Of a stretch of DNA of 64,000 nucleotides, positions 24,498-36,137 are shown piece by piece. Position 1 is the first letter of the stretch. Every line of letters begins with the position of its first letter. The notes under the pieces are model-generated. The model was not told where the DNA came from. It saw nothing but the letters and a program-made list of their open reading frames with translations, and ran no database searches. Made by a program: the position numbers and the translations under genes. Source of the stretch: Vitrella brassicaformis (lineage: Eukaryota > Sar > Vitrellaceae); NCBI GenBank assembly GCA_001179505.1, contig CDMY01000420.1:16412-80411 (forward strand), given 5' to 3'.

Positions 24498-26674
24498 ATG
24501 GAGTTCTTTAAGAGGATAAGATCGTGGCAGCCGGCATTCACGGCATGCGCTGCTCTGCTCTGCGTCTGCTTCCGTCGCGCCGCCTCTCTCCGGCCACCGT
24601 CGTCGGCATTCGTCGTCTCGCCATCAGCCCCTTTCAGCACTCAAACAAGACGGACAATGCCCCTTGGGAGTGGGGCGCGGCAGCAGAATGTCATGATGAC
24701 CTCAACGGTGATGGAGCCGGCTGTGTCTACTGTGGATGAGGAGAGCCCGAAGGCATATGCGGGGGAGCTGAAGCCTCTCACCAATGCCTCGGCGACGGTT
24801 GTGTGCATCGTCCCTGCTGCTGGCCGTCCCGGGCACAAGAGCCACTTCCTGACTAAGCCGTTTAAGGAACAGGTGGAGTGGCCGGATGTGCTGCAGCACA
24901 TGGCAGAGCGGCTCACATGGAGCAGCCCCAACTTCAAACTCAAGGTACACTGACCGGGGGGATGGATGAGCTTCGCCATAACACACACACTGAGCTGACG
25001 CCTTGAACTGTGTCCAGATTTTCACCGAGGATGTTCTCTCGTCGCCCACTGCCCCGTCCAACCTTTCTGCCGCCCTGTCGAATGCCAACATCCTTCTCAC
25101 GCTCAACGTGCACGACCGGCAGGCCCTCACCAACCTCAAAGCCATCGTCACCAACACACAGATGGGCTCGCGGACCAACGAGAGTGCCCCCTTTCTCCCC
25201 ACCATCCTCTCATTCGGCCTAGGCGGCCGCAGCTCGCCCGTCGAGAGCCTGCAGAGGATGGGCGGCACTCCTGTGGGCTCCTTCGTCCGAAAGGTGAGCG
25301 CGCGAGTGGCGCCATGGTCGCGGGTGAGCCGTGCGTTGAAGACGAAGCGGGTGCTCGACATTCTATGGCAGCGGCGCAGTTCGGACGACCTGCTGTACTT
25401 TATGGAGGTGCTGATAGACAGCTATGTGGCTGACATTCCTCTGGTTAAGAGCCAGCTGGGGATGAAGGAAATGGGGAGTGGGGTGCTCAAGTGCATGTGG
25501 ACCAACTGCCAGGACCAGATCATCGAGTGCATGAAGTCGCCGGCCTGCCGACAGGCGCTATTCTGCCTCACCAACTGCCCACTCAACGACCAAGTAGACA
25601 GACAGACAGAGAGGGAGGACAGCTGGCCCATTGCTCACGAGCAGACACACGAGTGTGGGTGTGTCTGTCGTGTCGTGTGTGGCTGTTCGTTCAGGTGTGC
25701 ACCTACCGTTGCATCGTGACGCACGAGAGCCCTGCCTTTGAGGCCTTCTCTCTGTGCATCCTGCAGAAGCACAACTGCCTCAACAACTCGGCCCCCATCC
25801 CCGTGTACCCCCGCCCCGAGCCCCTCCGTACCTTCAAAGGCAAACCCCTCACCTACGAGTCCGCAGAGGACATCTACGTCGGGTGGCTTGGCCAAGATCC
25901 CTGGAGCTGGAAGGTCGTCGCCGGCAAGAATCCCGCTTATGGTACGGTACGCACCTCACCCCCACCCCGCCCTGCCCCTCCCCACACACATGCATCTTCT
26001 TGCTCATGGCGCGTTCCTCCCTCGCCAAACTGTCACATGGACGGTGTGGTGTGTGGTGTGATATGTTTGTTAACACAGACTTCTTCCCCAATCAGCACCA
26101 AATCTTCTACAGGGGCAAGAGGTCCGCATTCTGGTATGACCCGGTCTTCCGCGTGACCACCTATGACGGCCGCGTCGTGTGGCGGAGGCGGCACTATCGC
26201 GTCAAGCGAGCCGCGGAGCCGGGCACCTTCTGGTTCTCTGTGCTGGACAATGGGGTGACGTCCAATGAGTACTGGACGATCCTCGACTGTGCCGACGATT
26301 TCTCCTGGGCGATCTTCCACTACTCGGGGGCGGCGTCTGTGGCTGGCCAGCAGTACCGTGGTGCTTTGGTGGTGAGCCGGGATGGGGCGTGGCCCAAGAT
26401 CGACGGCATGGAGACCCGCAGGAGGATTGAGGCGGCACTCGATAAGGCCGGCGTCAAGACATGGGTAGGTAACACAGACACACCAAGCCAGCAGCACTGA
26501 TGGATGGATCCATTGCTCTGCTCTCTGTGTTTGTGTGTGCAGGAGTTGTATGAGGTGGTCAATGATGGTTCTGAGGGTGCACCCTTGGGGCTGCCGGACA
26601 GCGGGGCGCCGATGGCTGAGCAGTACCAAGAGGTCAGGCCGCCACAGCAGCCGGTGCAAGCTGCAGTGGCATGA
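24498..26674 (+). CDS. Violaxanthin de-epoxidase family protein (VDE/VDE-related)
   Basis: Five exons, 24498-24944, 25018-25593, 25695-25941, 26079-26464 and 26543-26674, sum to 595 residues. The first about 40 residues have a hydrophobic core (AFTACAALLCVCFRRAASL) and then a Ser/Thr/Arg-rich stretch, consistent with a signal plus plastid transit peptide. From about residue 308 comes the VDE-type Cys-rich domain (CMWTNC, ECMKSPAC, FCLTNC, CTYRC, SLCILQKHNC). The lipocalin-like domain follows (WSWKVVAGKNPAYDFFPNQ, IFYRGKRSAFWYDP, GTFWFSV). True VDE converts violaxanthin to zeaxanthin in the thylakoid lumen for photoprotection. The long N-terminal region and WSWKVVAGKNP variant lean toward a VDE-related paralog. 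I cannot decide between VDE, VDL and VDR by eye. Confidence 0.88.
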
Positions 26675-27363
26675 GTGGGGATGTGAGTGTGTGTGTGAGT
26701 GTGAGTGTGTGTGAGAGAGGGGTGCGTCAGTAGGCAGTTGTCATGACGAGATGTGACGTGACATGACGTCGTGTAGTCAGTGAGGTCCAGCCAGGGGCGG
26801 TCAGTGTGTATTTCTTGGGTATATAGGCAGAGAGACACGTTCACTGAGCGGTCGATTTCTGGTGTGAGAAGCGAGCGACAAGTGTACGTTTCTGTGTCAA
26901 GGGTTGGTTGTTGTGTTGATGCTTGTTGCCGTGGGGAACTGGTGCACATCTGTCTGTCTGTCTGGGGAACTGGTGCACATCTGTCTGTCTGTCTGTCTGT
27001 CTGTACAATGATTAGGCAGACACACATGACACGAACATGCAATGGAATGCAATGCAGGTCATTTCTCCATGGCAAGATCTTATCGCACACACACACACAC
27101 ACGCACACGCACACGCACACAGACACAGGGGCACATGACATGCTGCAATGAACGATCGCATGCAGGATGGACTACTGCAACTATACGTGTAGGTATAGCG
27201 CCATCCCCCCAACCCTTAATTGCCACACAGACATGGATGGGCAAGCTTATCCGACTCTCTCTCCCTCTCTCTTTCTCTCCCTCTCTCTCTCTCTCTCTAC
27301 GTGTGGCGTGGTCCCCATGCTCTAATTGTCGTGTCCATCCATCCATCCATCCATCAGTTGTCG
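26675..27363. other. Convergent intergenic region, simple repeats
   Basis: Between the 3' ends of the de-epoxidase and USP genes. It holds (TG)n, (TGTC)n, (CACACG)n and (CTCT)n tracts and a 31-bp tandem duplication. No gene is supported. Confidence 0.7.
26933..26994. repeat. Two tandem copies of a 31-bp unit
   Basis: GGGGAACTGGTGCACATC followed by (TGTC)n occurs twice back to back, starting at 26933 and 26964. The identity over the unique part shows a recent duplication anchored in the microsatellite. Confidence 0.9.
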
Positions 27364-28551
27364 TCATGTCCCTCCCATTCGAGATGTGTGCCCTTTGCTG
27401 AGCAGCGCATCCAACATGTGCTCGGCACTCTCGTCCTCCGCATCACCTGCCTCTGCCTCATCGCATGTGCCGCCGGCCGCTCCCATGTTGTCGCTCGATG
27501 GCTGTTGGCCCGTCGTCGACTGCATGATGGCCGATGGGAGCTCCTCAGGTGAATGGGGTGTGGGGGGTCGTTGGGGCTGCTCATCCTCCGCCAGGCCGAT
27601 GCTCGAGTCCATGCTGCCGCCCTCCAGCAGGCCGCCCTCCAGGTCGAGCGACACTCCGCTAATCACACTGTCCGCACTGTCACGGAGGCCGTCTAGGGCC
27701 CTACTCCGTCCAAACAGGTCGGGAAAGAGGCTGCTGCCGGTGCCCCTGCTGATGCCTGGGTCGCGGTAGTTGATCTCTCGGGACAGCCCCAGCAGTGTGC
27801 TGGATGCCGGGAGGGTGTCGGTCTTGTCTCCGCCCCCCAGCCGGCGGAGCATGTCGTCGAATCTCTCTATCCCCACACCCACGCCGCCCTCCCGCACGTC
27901 GAGCAGGGGGTCCGTCGTCTCTGTCTTCTCTGTCTTCTCCCTCTCCCCTGTATCCTCCCCCTCTCTGCCATCGCCATCGCCATCGCCATCGCCATCGCCT
28001 TTGTGTCCCTCCTCCTCGACGACCCGCCCCCATCTCCTGTTTGTCCGTGTGTCGGTGTCGTGCTCCTCCGTGCGGTCCTCGCGCGCCTGGCCCTTGGGTC
28101 TGTCGTCCTGGTTGTGGTGCTGGTTGAGTGAGAGTGTGCCACCACGCCGCGTGTTGTTGAGGCCGATGGATGTGTTGGTGGACATCCGGAGGCCGTGTAG
28201 GGCGCGGGGGTCCTTCTTTGTGGATGTGAGGAGGGGGTTGGCCGGGGCGGCGGATGGGTCGGCTGGGCGGTAGAGGGCGGCGTTGGCTCGCGGGTCCTCC
28301 ACCAGCTGCGGCGGCATCGGCAGCTCGCCCGACTCCAACACACATCTGAGCAGCTCGGCCTCCTGCGTGCATGTGCAGGGAGGGACGTTTGTGTATGTGT
28401 TTGTGTGTATTGGGAGTGCATGAAGCTGACGTACGCACCGTTGGGTTGAATGTGACTCTTCGGATGCGGTCGATTTCGCGGATGATGTCGGGCAGGTACT
28501 CAGTCGGGGTCGCCTGGGGCTCCCACGGAAACACACGCCTCCACTGACACG

Positions 28552-28588
<37 letters not shown>

Positions 28589-29485
28589 TGCCCATCCATT
28601 CGTCCATTTGTGGGTGGGTGGGTGAGTGAGCACCATTTTCCAGAACATGCGCAGAAGGGACTTGGGGTCCAACCTGGGCAGACTCTGATGATCCGAGAGA
28701 AATACGCCATGCACACCGGCCACCCCCATATTCCGCCCACCCGCCCGCCCGCTCACCGACCTTTTTGTCGAAGACTTCGTGTTGCTGCTGAATCTGGTCC
28801 ACACATTCCATCACCAGCCCACACACCATAAACACCTGAGTGCACGCCAACACACACACACACATACATCAACGCTCGGCCAGCTGGCTAGCCCTTTTAC
28901 CCCCCTCCCTCCCTCCCTCCCTCTGTCTAACATAAGTAAGTCACTCACTGACCGCGCCTTTGATGAGTGGGCCGACCATGTCCTCCACCTTGGTGCTGAG
29001 TGTGTATGAGAGGTCCCGGCGGGCGGCCTCCAGGCGGCTGATGACCACCAGCCCGTGGGGGTCGGACGCCTCCTCGCGGGACACACGACGGTACACCAAC
29101 ACATACGCCGACCGCTGCAGAGGCGTATTTGAGAACATCCACGCATCACACACAGGCAGGGGAGAGGGATGTGTGTGGTGTGGTGTGGTGTGGTGAGCTG
29201 ACGACTGACCTTGTGGGTGCTTCCGCCCTCGGCGTCCTTGCGCAGCTGATCCTCTAAACAGTCCTCTACCTGCGTCCATCCACACGTCAATGGCCGTGGA
29301 CATGTAGGCAGTAGGCAGTGTGGTATTTTGGGGGTGGTGTGGTGTGGTGTGGGGGGTGAGCGCACTGCCCACCGTGTGATTGTCGATTTTCTGCCAGATG
29401 GTGTCTTGGATCTGGTGGTGTGAGCCGCCCCGCTTGTAGAGGAAGTAGTGGCCCTCACTCAGCTCGCCCTCGTGAATCACAACAA

Positions 29486-29518
<33 letters not shown>

Positions 29519-32500
29519 GCACACGCACAGGCACACCCGGGCACGCACACTTTAACAGATGCAGAGGCGGAGCGCACCAACACCCACCTTCATGCACGTG
29601 TGCCATGCATGCCGTCTGTCTCCCTACCTCGAGGCGATAGATGGTTTGCTGGTCGATGTAGAAGAGACGCGCCTCCTCACTGCCCTCATCCACGCCCTGC
29701 ATGCCATCCAACAGAAAGGACACACGCACGCCGCACGCCGTGTGTTCCTCCCTCCCTCCCTCCCTGTGCTGTGCCTGCCTGTGGTAGTGTGGTGGTGAGT
29801 TTGTTGGTCATGAAGTTGAGGTTGAGTTCCATCTCGAGGGGCACTCGGTGGTTGGTCTTCTCGCCAGCCTCCTTGTCCGCGGCGTACGCGTACCGATCCA
29901 ACACGATGAACGCCATGAGCGGGATCTCATACGACAAACTGACATATAGTATATGACCACACAAACACAAACCCGCCATCCATCCATCCATCCATTTAGG
30001 AACCTACCTCTTGATGGCCTTGGTCTGCTGCTGGTCCTTCATGTGGTCCTGGAGGAGAGTCTTGAGATCGGTGTCCTCCTCAGGCCTCACGTTGAGTACG
30101 AAGTTGGTCATGTCGGTGCGGGAGGAGCTCTCCACACCATCCTCCTCACGAACGGCTACCATCGCACCTGCACACACAACCAACAAACCAACAAACCAGC
30201 CATAGAGAGAGATGAGGGAGCGCGTCTGTTCTGTGATGCTGACTCACTCACCGCTGAGGACATTGCGGCACTCTTCGGCGAAGTGGCGCACCCCAGCATT
30301 GCGGTACTCTACCTTGAATCGCAGACCCTCCTCACCTTCAACTCGCCCACATTCGGCCCCTCCCTTGCTGTCTGCTGCCCCCTGCGCCCCCTCTGCTCCT
30401 TCATCCCGCCCAGCTGCCGTCTTGTCCCCCGCCTTGTTCTCGCCCCCGCCCCCACTGGCAGGCGACCGTGGTGTCTCCTCCGCCTCTCCCTCTCTAGCAG
30501 TGGACACGCCGCTGGCCGTCTCGGTCACCGCTGTGGTGTTGGCCGACGGACGGGGGGGCACCGAGCCGCTGCCATCCGGAGGTGGATGGGGGTGGGTGGT
30601 GGGAGTCGGATTGCCGAAGCGTTTACGGATGTGGGCGTTGCATGCCTTCTCCTCCTTGGCGATGTTCTCGAGCTTGTCCTTGGTGAGCCAGGACATGCCC
30701 ATGGGCGACAGGCCCAGCAGGCGGGACGTGCCGTCGAACACCTCCGTGATGTCCTCCTGACCAGACAGACACAGCCAAACAGAGAGGCGACACACAGATA
30801 GATAACACATACAGGAGGGAGGGAGGGAGGGAGTGAGCAGACAGTGAAGTGAGCCCAGACGGACCTGTGTGCCATTGAAGTGCGTGAAGAAGAGTGGGGC
30901 GACGTTGCAGAAGGACAAAGGGGTGGCGTGCAGCACGGCCAGGTGGACTGCCAGCTCCTCGCCGAACTCCCTCACGGCCCTTGTCACCTCCTCGCACTCG
31001 CACAGCGCCTCCAGGCGGCCCTGATTCCTCATCTGGCGCATCCAGTCGTTGATGCTGGCCGCGCTGTGCTGCCAGCCGGCCGGGATGGTGTAGGGTGGGC
31101 AGGCGGACCAGGTCAAGTTGTGCTGGGAGGTGGATGACCATGTGTATGCGTTCCAGAGGGCCCGGCAGAACTCGGGAGTGTGGGCGAAGATCAGCAGCAG
31201 CACCTGCATATATATCAACCAACACGCACACCGAGGCAGGCAGACAGGCCGACGTAGTGAGCCATCCATCCATCCAGCTGCAGCTAGCTGGTCAGGCGGG
31301 CCATGCATTGCCTTTGTTTCTTCTGTCTGCCCACCATGAAGAAACACCCATTGCCGGGGTTCGACAGGGCCGCCGGCACAAACACATCCAACACCGTCCT
31401 GCAGGACAACACAACAACATGGATGGATGGATGGATGGACGCCTCCATCACTGTGTAGCTAGCTAGCTAGCTAGCTACCCACCCCACTGACCCGTCGGCC
31501 TGCGTGACGCGTCTGAATGGCCTGATGTGTGGGTAGACGATCTTGCCGTCCTTGAGGCTCTCCAGGAGCGCCAAGGCCATCTCCCAATCGTCATTGAGAT
31601 TCCGTCGTGAGGACAACACCTGCCGCTCAGCCTCCTTGGCCGCTAACCCGTCGATGCCGCACTTGACGGGAATGAGCTCCACCGTCCGCCCGTCGCCCAC
31701 CGCCACGTCCCGGGGCTGCAGCTCATCCGCCATGTCCCCCGCCAGCAGCAGGGTGGGAGAGATGGGCGACATCGGCTCACCACCCGACACACCACCGCCA
31801 CCACCACCACCACCACCAGCAGGGGGCGTCTGACCCGACCCACCATGCTCTCCGGGCTCTCCTGCCGCTCCTTCTGTGGTCGGCGATTGGTCGTTGGCGT
31901 GTGCGGGTATGGTGATGTTGATGGGGTGGGGCCGCATGAACATGGGATCGAAGGGGCCGCAAAACATGGGATCGCGTAGGGGGGGCATTTGCCACCCCAA
32001 GGAGCGGTAGAGTTGTTCCAATCGGTCCAGCAAAGACTGACGGAGCATCTGCAGATCCCAAGTTTTCTGATGCATACGTAGCAAACATCCATCAGCCGAC
32101 ACACAGACGAATTGGCCCTTGTCTCCCCTGCCTGTGTGTGTGCCTGTCTGTGTGTGCCATCCATCCATCCATCCATCCCCAACATCTATCCCTCGTCGGT
32201 CACTCACTCACCAGCATGCCCTTTGAGAGTATCTTCCGATCGGCTTCTCTCATGAGCTCCAGCTTCTGCACCCGAGCCATGAGGTCGCTGTGCGCCTTGC
32301 GGGACGCCTCCTTGTACTCATGCAGTTCCTTTTCCTGCCGCTGCAGAGCCGCCTTGAGCATGCTGTTCTCCTTGGCTAGCTCGTCCGTGGTCTTGAGCCA
32401 GCTCGGGCCCTTGGTGGATCCTGCTGCTGCTCCAGACGCACCCAACACACTACCAGCCTGCACACCCACACACGCACACACACACACACACAGAGAAAGA

Positions 32501-33398
32501 GAGAGAGATGGAACTATGCGGCACTCCCTCCATCTTCCCCGTGTCCACCCACCCCAGGCTCACTCACCGTCGAAGGCAGGGTGTCCCTCTGGTCAGCCAG
32601 CCCCCTACTGCCCCGCGTCAGGCGCTCCCCTGCCCCCGCCACACCCCCCTCCACCTCACCCGTCGAGTTCCACCGCAGCGGCTGCCGCACGAACGGACCC
32701 CGAGTCGAGCTCAGAAATCTGCTCGAGGTGGGCAGCGGCAGCTCGCCACCATTGAACACCTCAGACAAAGACGACAGCCCCCGCCGCCCCTGCCCGGTGG
32801 TGCTGCTCTCCGGCTGGGTGAACGCTGAACGCAGTGCACAGGGGCCATTTGTACGGTACCGCGAGGAGAGGAGCGAGGTCGTGGGCTGCTGGGTGGATGC
32901 GAGGAGCTTGAGGGGGAGGGTGGAGGGTGGCACTGGCGAGTCGAGGATGCGCTCGGTGCGGATCTGGCGGAAGCGCCCCGATGATCCGCCACCTACATCG
33001 CCCGCAGCAGCCACAGAGGACGTCACACCGGCGGCCGCACCGTCCTCCCCTCTCGGACACTGCCCGCCCCTCTCCATGGCGGCTAGCCGGGCGCCAATGA
33101 CGGCCGTGGGTCTGCGTGGCTCGGGCGCTGGCGAATGAGCCTCAGGGCTGCTGAATTTCCATGAGTTGTCGTTGTTGGTCTCTGACATGGTCTTTTTCGG
33201 CGCCTCGCGGGAAGATGCGGCCGGGAAAGAGGCGCGGAAGCTGTTCAGTGACGATTGGGCTACGGGACCGTCGTGAGATGGCGCATCTGTGGGCGAAGGG
33301 CTGTGCGATTGGTCGGCCGTCGACGTCTGGACTTGGTGGAGGCGGCGGAGGGTGGACTCGGGATCCTTCTCCGGCGTGGAGCCGACGGATGAGGACAT
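27364..33398 (-). CDS. Ubiquitin-specific protease (peptidase C19) with long disordered flanks
   Basis: Sixteen exons (high to low): 33398-32568, 32457-32212, 32066-31492, 31398-31335, 31203-30865, 30756-30252, 30167-30008, 29938-29779, 29696-29628, 29486-29373, 29269-29210, 29114-28953, 28835-28761, 28684-28634, 28543-28439, 28362-27364. They sum to 1504 residues in phase. The Cys box reads SNPGNGCFFM then VLLLIFAHTPEF. The His box is SEGHYFLYKRG, followed by WQKIDNHTV and SAYVLVYRR. The catalytic Cys, His and Asp, and the Asn five residues before the Cys, are all in place. The Cys box is unusual: CFFMVLLL replaces the common C-(Y/F)-M-N-S-x-L-Q. The N-terminus is Ser-rich with a coiled coil, and the C-terminus carries a (Gly-Asp)n run. 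The intron after exon 8 (donor near 29778) is GC-AG. Likely a cytosolic or nuclear deubiquitinase. Confidence 0.88.
31204..31334 (-). repeat. Intron 4 of the USP gene, alignable to LHCR intron 4
   Basis: Read in sense, both introns follow an ATG codon, start GTGGGCAG, and share ACAAAGGCA, TGGCC(T/C)GCC, TGACCAGC, TGGCTCA, CGTCGGCCT and TGCGTGTTGG in the same order. Both are phase 0. The genes are otherwise unrelated. Confidence 0.7.
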
Positions 33399-33863
33399 GG
33401 TATGAGTGAAGACCAGGCTTTGCGCTGCAGTGATTTACAACGATTTACTGCACTGCTTTGTAGTTTTCCGTTTGCTCTAACCTTCTGGAGGGAAAAACTC
33501 CGGTCGGTGTGCGCTGCGAGTGATGAACAAAACCGCATTCTCTCATCATGTGGACCGTTGCGTCCATCGCATCTTCCGTCTCATCATCTCATGTCGTATC
33601 TATCTATCCATCTATCTGGCTTGCTGGCTGGGTGGCTGCACTCACCTCACTCGTGCTAGCCACCACGCCAGCATTCATGGGACGGCAGCGTTAATGCGAT
33701 GGAAAAAGTCAGCTGCTCACTCGACCACATCTCAGCTAGCTGTCGCATGCACTGATGCTCTCACTCTGTAGCTAGTGCCACCATCCACCGCATCATCAAT
33801 CACATCACCTATGTACACCATCCATCCATCCATCCATCTGTAGGCCCACACCACACCCATCGG
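33399..33863. other. Short intergenic region between LHCR-like 3' end and USP start
   Basis: It contains the USP 5' flank and the antenna gene 3' flank, with (ATCT)n near 33597-33620 and CATC repeats near 33818-33838. No additional gene is seen. Confidence 0.6.
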
Positions 33864-35053
33864 TCAGAACTGGTAGTAGGGGAAGCCGCCGTCGTTGAGC
33901 ACTGCCTGCGTCACGATGCCGCCGAAGGCAAGCATGGCCAGCCGGCCGTTCTTCAGCTCGCGAGCTCTGCAGACACACGCAGACGCAACCCAACGCATTC
34001 TTAGCCAACCATGAGTGTGTCCGTGGGTACCTACCTCATGGCGTCTTTGGTGCTGTCGTTCTTGTTCTTGTAGAAGTTGAGGGGGTCAAAGTTGTAGTCA
34101 CCGGGCTCCCTCTCCGCGTAGAAGCCGCGCGTGAAGTCCCAGATCGTGATGCCGCGGAAAAACTCCAGGAAGCCAGCTGCCAACAGCATCACCTGCACGC
34201 CAACACGCACAGAGAGGCCGACGAAATGAGCCAACCATGGCTGGCTGGTCAGGGCAGGCCATTCACTGCCTTGCCTTTGTGCCCTCCGCCTGCCCACCAT
34301 CATATTCCCGCTGGCGACCATCTTGTCATGTGCCTCGGCAGCGGAGAAGCCCTGGAATTGTGCGCCGGGGAATCTCAGCCCCAGGTCGGTGGCGACGTAC
34401 CCAAGGACACCCATCATGGCCCACCGACAGTGAGCGATCTCCGCCTCACGCAGCCAGTAGTAACCGTCGAGACCCTGCAAACCATCCGACGGACACACAG
34501 CACGTCAAGTGCATGACTTTCCGGCCGCTTTGTGTATGGTGTTGGGTGTGCCCACCTGGCTGAGCGGCTCGGCGTCGTCGTAGAGGAGTGCGCCAGGGAA
34601 GATGGCTCGAGACCAGTTGATGTCCTTCCAGACCGTAGACAGCCTCAATGGGTCGAAAGGCTGCACCACATCAAGCACTGCAACCGTGATGCTGTCCTCA
34701 TTGCGTCTGCGTGTTTCCTGCCTGTCTGACAGACCTTGCCAGGGGAGAGGGCGAGCGCGTTCTCAGGGCCGACGCCTGGGCTGCCCTCGAGGGTCTCTTC
34801 AGATCCAGCCTTCGCCATCTCCAGCTGCGGTGTCCTCCCATCCCTGCCGCTTCGGGATGCAACTAAATCGCCCAGGCGGCCAGATGGCGCCACGAAGGCA
34901 GACCCTGTGGAGGAGGAACCTGTGGATAACAGCAGCACAGATCAGATCACCTCATCGACATACTGATCGCATAGATCTGTTGCCGTGGGCAGGATGAATG
35001 CTACCTGAGGCCACGGCAAGGGAGAGGGCGACAACCACCACTGCTGCCTTCAT
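33864..35053 (-). CDS. Light-harvesting chlorophyll-binding protein, LHCR-like
   Basis: Six exons (high to low): 35053-35005, 34919-34735, 34660-34556, 34474-34298, 34192-34035, 33966-33864. They sum to 258 residues. The leader MKAAVVVVALSLAVASG is a signal peptide and is followed by a Ser/Thr/Arg-rich transit region, the two-part leader of a complex plastid. Helix 1 reads WLREAEIAHCRWAMMGVLGY and carries the Glu/Arg chlorophyll and salt-bridge residues. Helix 2 is VMLLAAGFLEFFRG. GDYNFDPLNFY precedes helix 3, ELKNGRLAMLAFGGIVTQ. The FDP motifs and helix sequences suit a photosystem I type red-lineage antenna. The gene is head to head with another antenna gene, with 108 bp between their ATGs. 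Confidence 0.93.
34193..34297 (-). repeat. Intron 4 of the LHCR-like gene, alignable to USP intron 4
   Basis: This 105-nt phase-0 intron shares ordered blocks with the USP intron 2.9 kb away. In addition, the 18-mer CGCCTGCCCACCATCATA (34287-34304), which spans its 5' splice junction on the minus strand, recurs exactly at 35669-35686 inside intron 2 of the neighbouring FCP-like gene. Confidence 0.7.
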
Positions 35054-35161
35054 CCTCTCAGATCAACAGGGCCTTCTGGGCTCAGTTTACAAATTCGCAC
35101 CGCGATTGCGCAGGGTTTGGATCTGCGCGCTTAAAGGAGCACCACTTGAAGCCTTGACAGC
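35054..35161. promoter_or_regulatory. 108-bp divergent promoter between two antenna genes
   Basis: Both antenna ATGs point away from this interval. On the plus strand TGCGCGCTTAAAG (35124-35136) lies 25 bp before the ATG at 35162. The minus-strand gene has GTGCGAATTTG in sense about 40 bp before its ATG. No TATA box is obvious. Such a short spacer must hold the core promoters of both genes, so joint light control is plausible but inferred. Confidence 0.75.
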
Positions 35162-36137
35162 ATGAAGTCAGTGATCTGTGCCATCGCTCTGCTCGTGGTT
35201 GGCGCTCATGCATTTGTGCCGCCTACGGGCTTCCAGGGAGCCCTGAGGTCCCGCGGCGCTGCCCGCCCTGCAACCACCATGGGCGCCGTCGATCAGCTGG
35301 CCGGAGCCGACGTCGAGGTGAGTTCGTCCCAACCACTTTGACGCAGGGTGGAAGGTGTCACTTGCATGTCCTCATCCGACCGCCTGGCTTTGTGTGCGCG
35401 TCCATTGATCAGACTGGCGGTGTGTGGGATCCCCTGGGGTTGAGTCAGAATGAGGACGCCCTCTCCCTCTACAGGGCGGCGGAGCTCAAGCACGGCCGCG
35501 TGTGCATGATGGCTGTTTTGGGGGTTATTGTCCAGACCTACTTCCAGCTCCCCGACCCCGTCTTCAACAACCCCAGGCCCCTGGAGGCCATCGTCCAAGT
35601 CTGGCAACAGAGGCCAGAGGCTATCATCCAGGTGCGTACCTACATCACCCACACCGCTGCACACAGGACGCCTGCCCACCATCATACAGTCGGTGTGTGG
35701 CTACTTTCTGTGTCAGATCCTGCTTGCGATCGGGGCGACTGAGCTTTACTTCTTGCGCCAGAGCCCCGAGGACCCGCCAGGCAGCTTGCAGAACTTTGGC
35801 GCCGCCTTCAGGCCACGAGGTGCGCACACGGGAAGCTGACCGCATCAAGTCGCCGTGTCATGGTCGCGCTGTGTGTCCCTTCGTGATCCACAGATGAGGC
35901 CAAGTTTGAGGAGCTGCAGCGGAAGGAACTCAAGAACGGTGGGCAACACACACACAAGACAGACAGCGAAGCGTCCACAGCATTCTCCTGTGTGGTGCGT
36001 GTGTGTGTTCAGGTCGTCTTGCGATGATAGGCATCTCGGGCATGCTGGTGCAGGAGGCGCTGACCGGCCAGGGACCACTGGAGCAGATCCAGGTCGGACA
36101 CATATCGCCTTTCGGGGACGGACAGGGCTACTTCTGA
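35162..36137 (+). CDS. Light-harvesting chlorophyll-binding protein, FCP/LHCF-like
   Basis: Five exons, 35162-35317, 35413-35631, 35717-35819, 35894-35938 and 36013-36137, sum to 215 residues. The signal peptide MKSVICAIALLVVGAHAF is followed by VPPTGF, a Phe-type transit start. The mature part starts near GVWDPLGLS. Helix 1 is RAAELKHGRVCMMAVLGVIV, helix 2 ILLAIGATELYFL and helix 3 ELKNGRLAMIGISGMLVQ. The size and helix motifs match a compact fucoxanthin-chlorophyll-type antenna of thylakoids. It is divergent from the LHCR-like gene. Confidence 0.93.
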
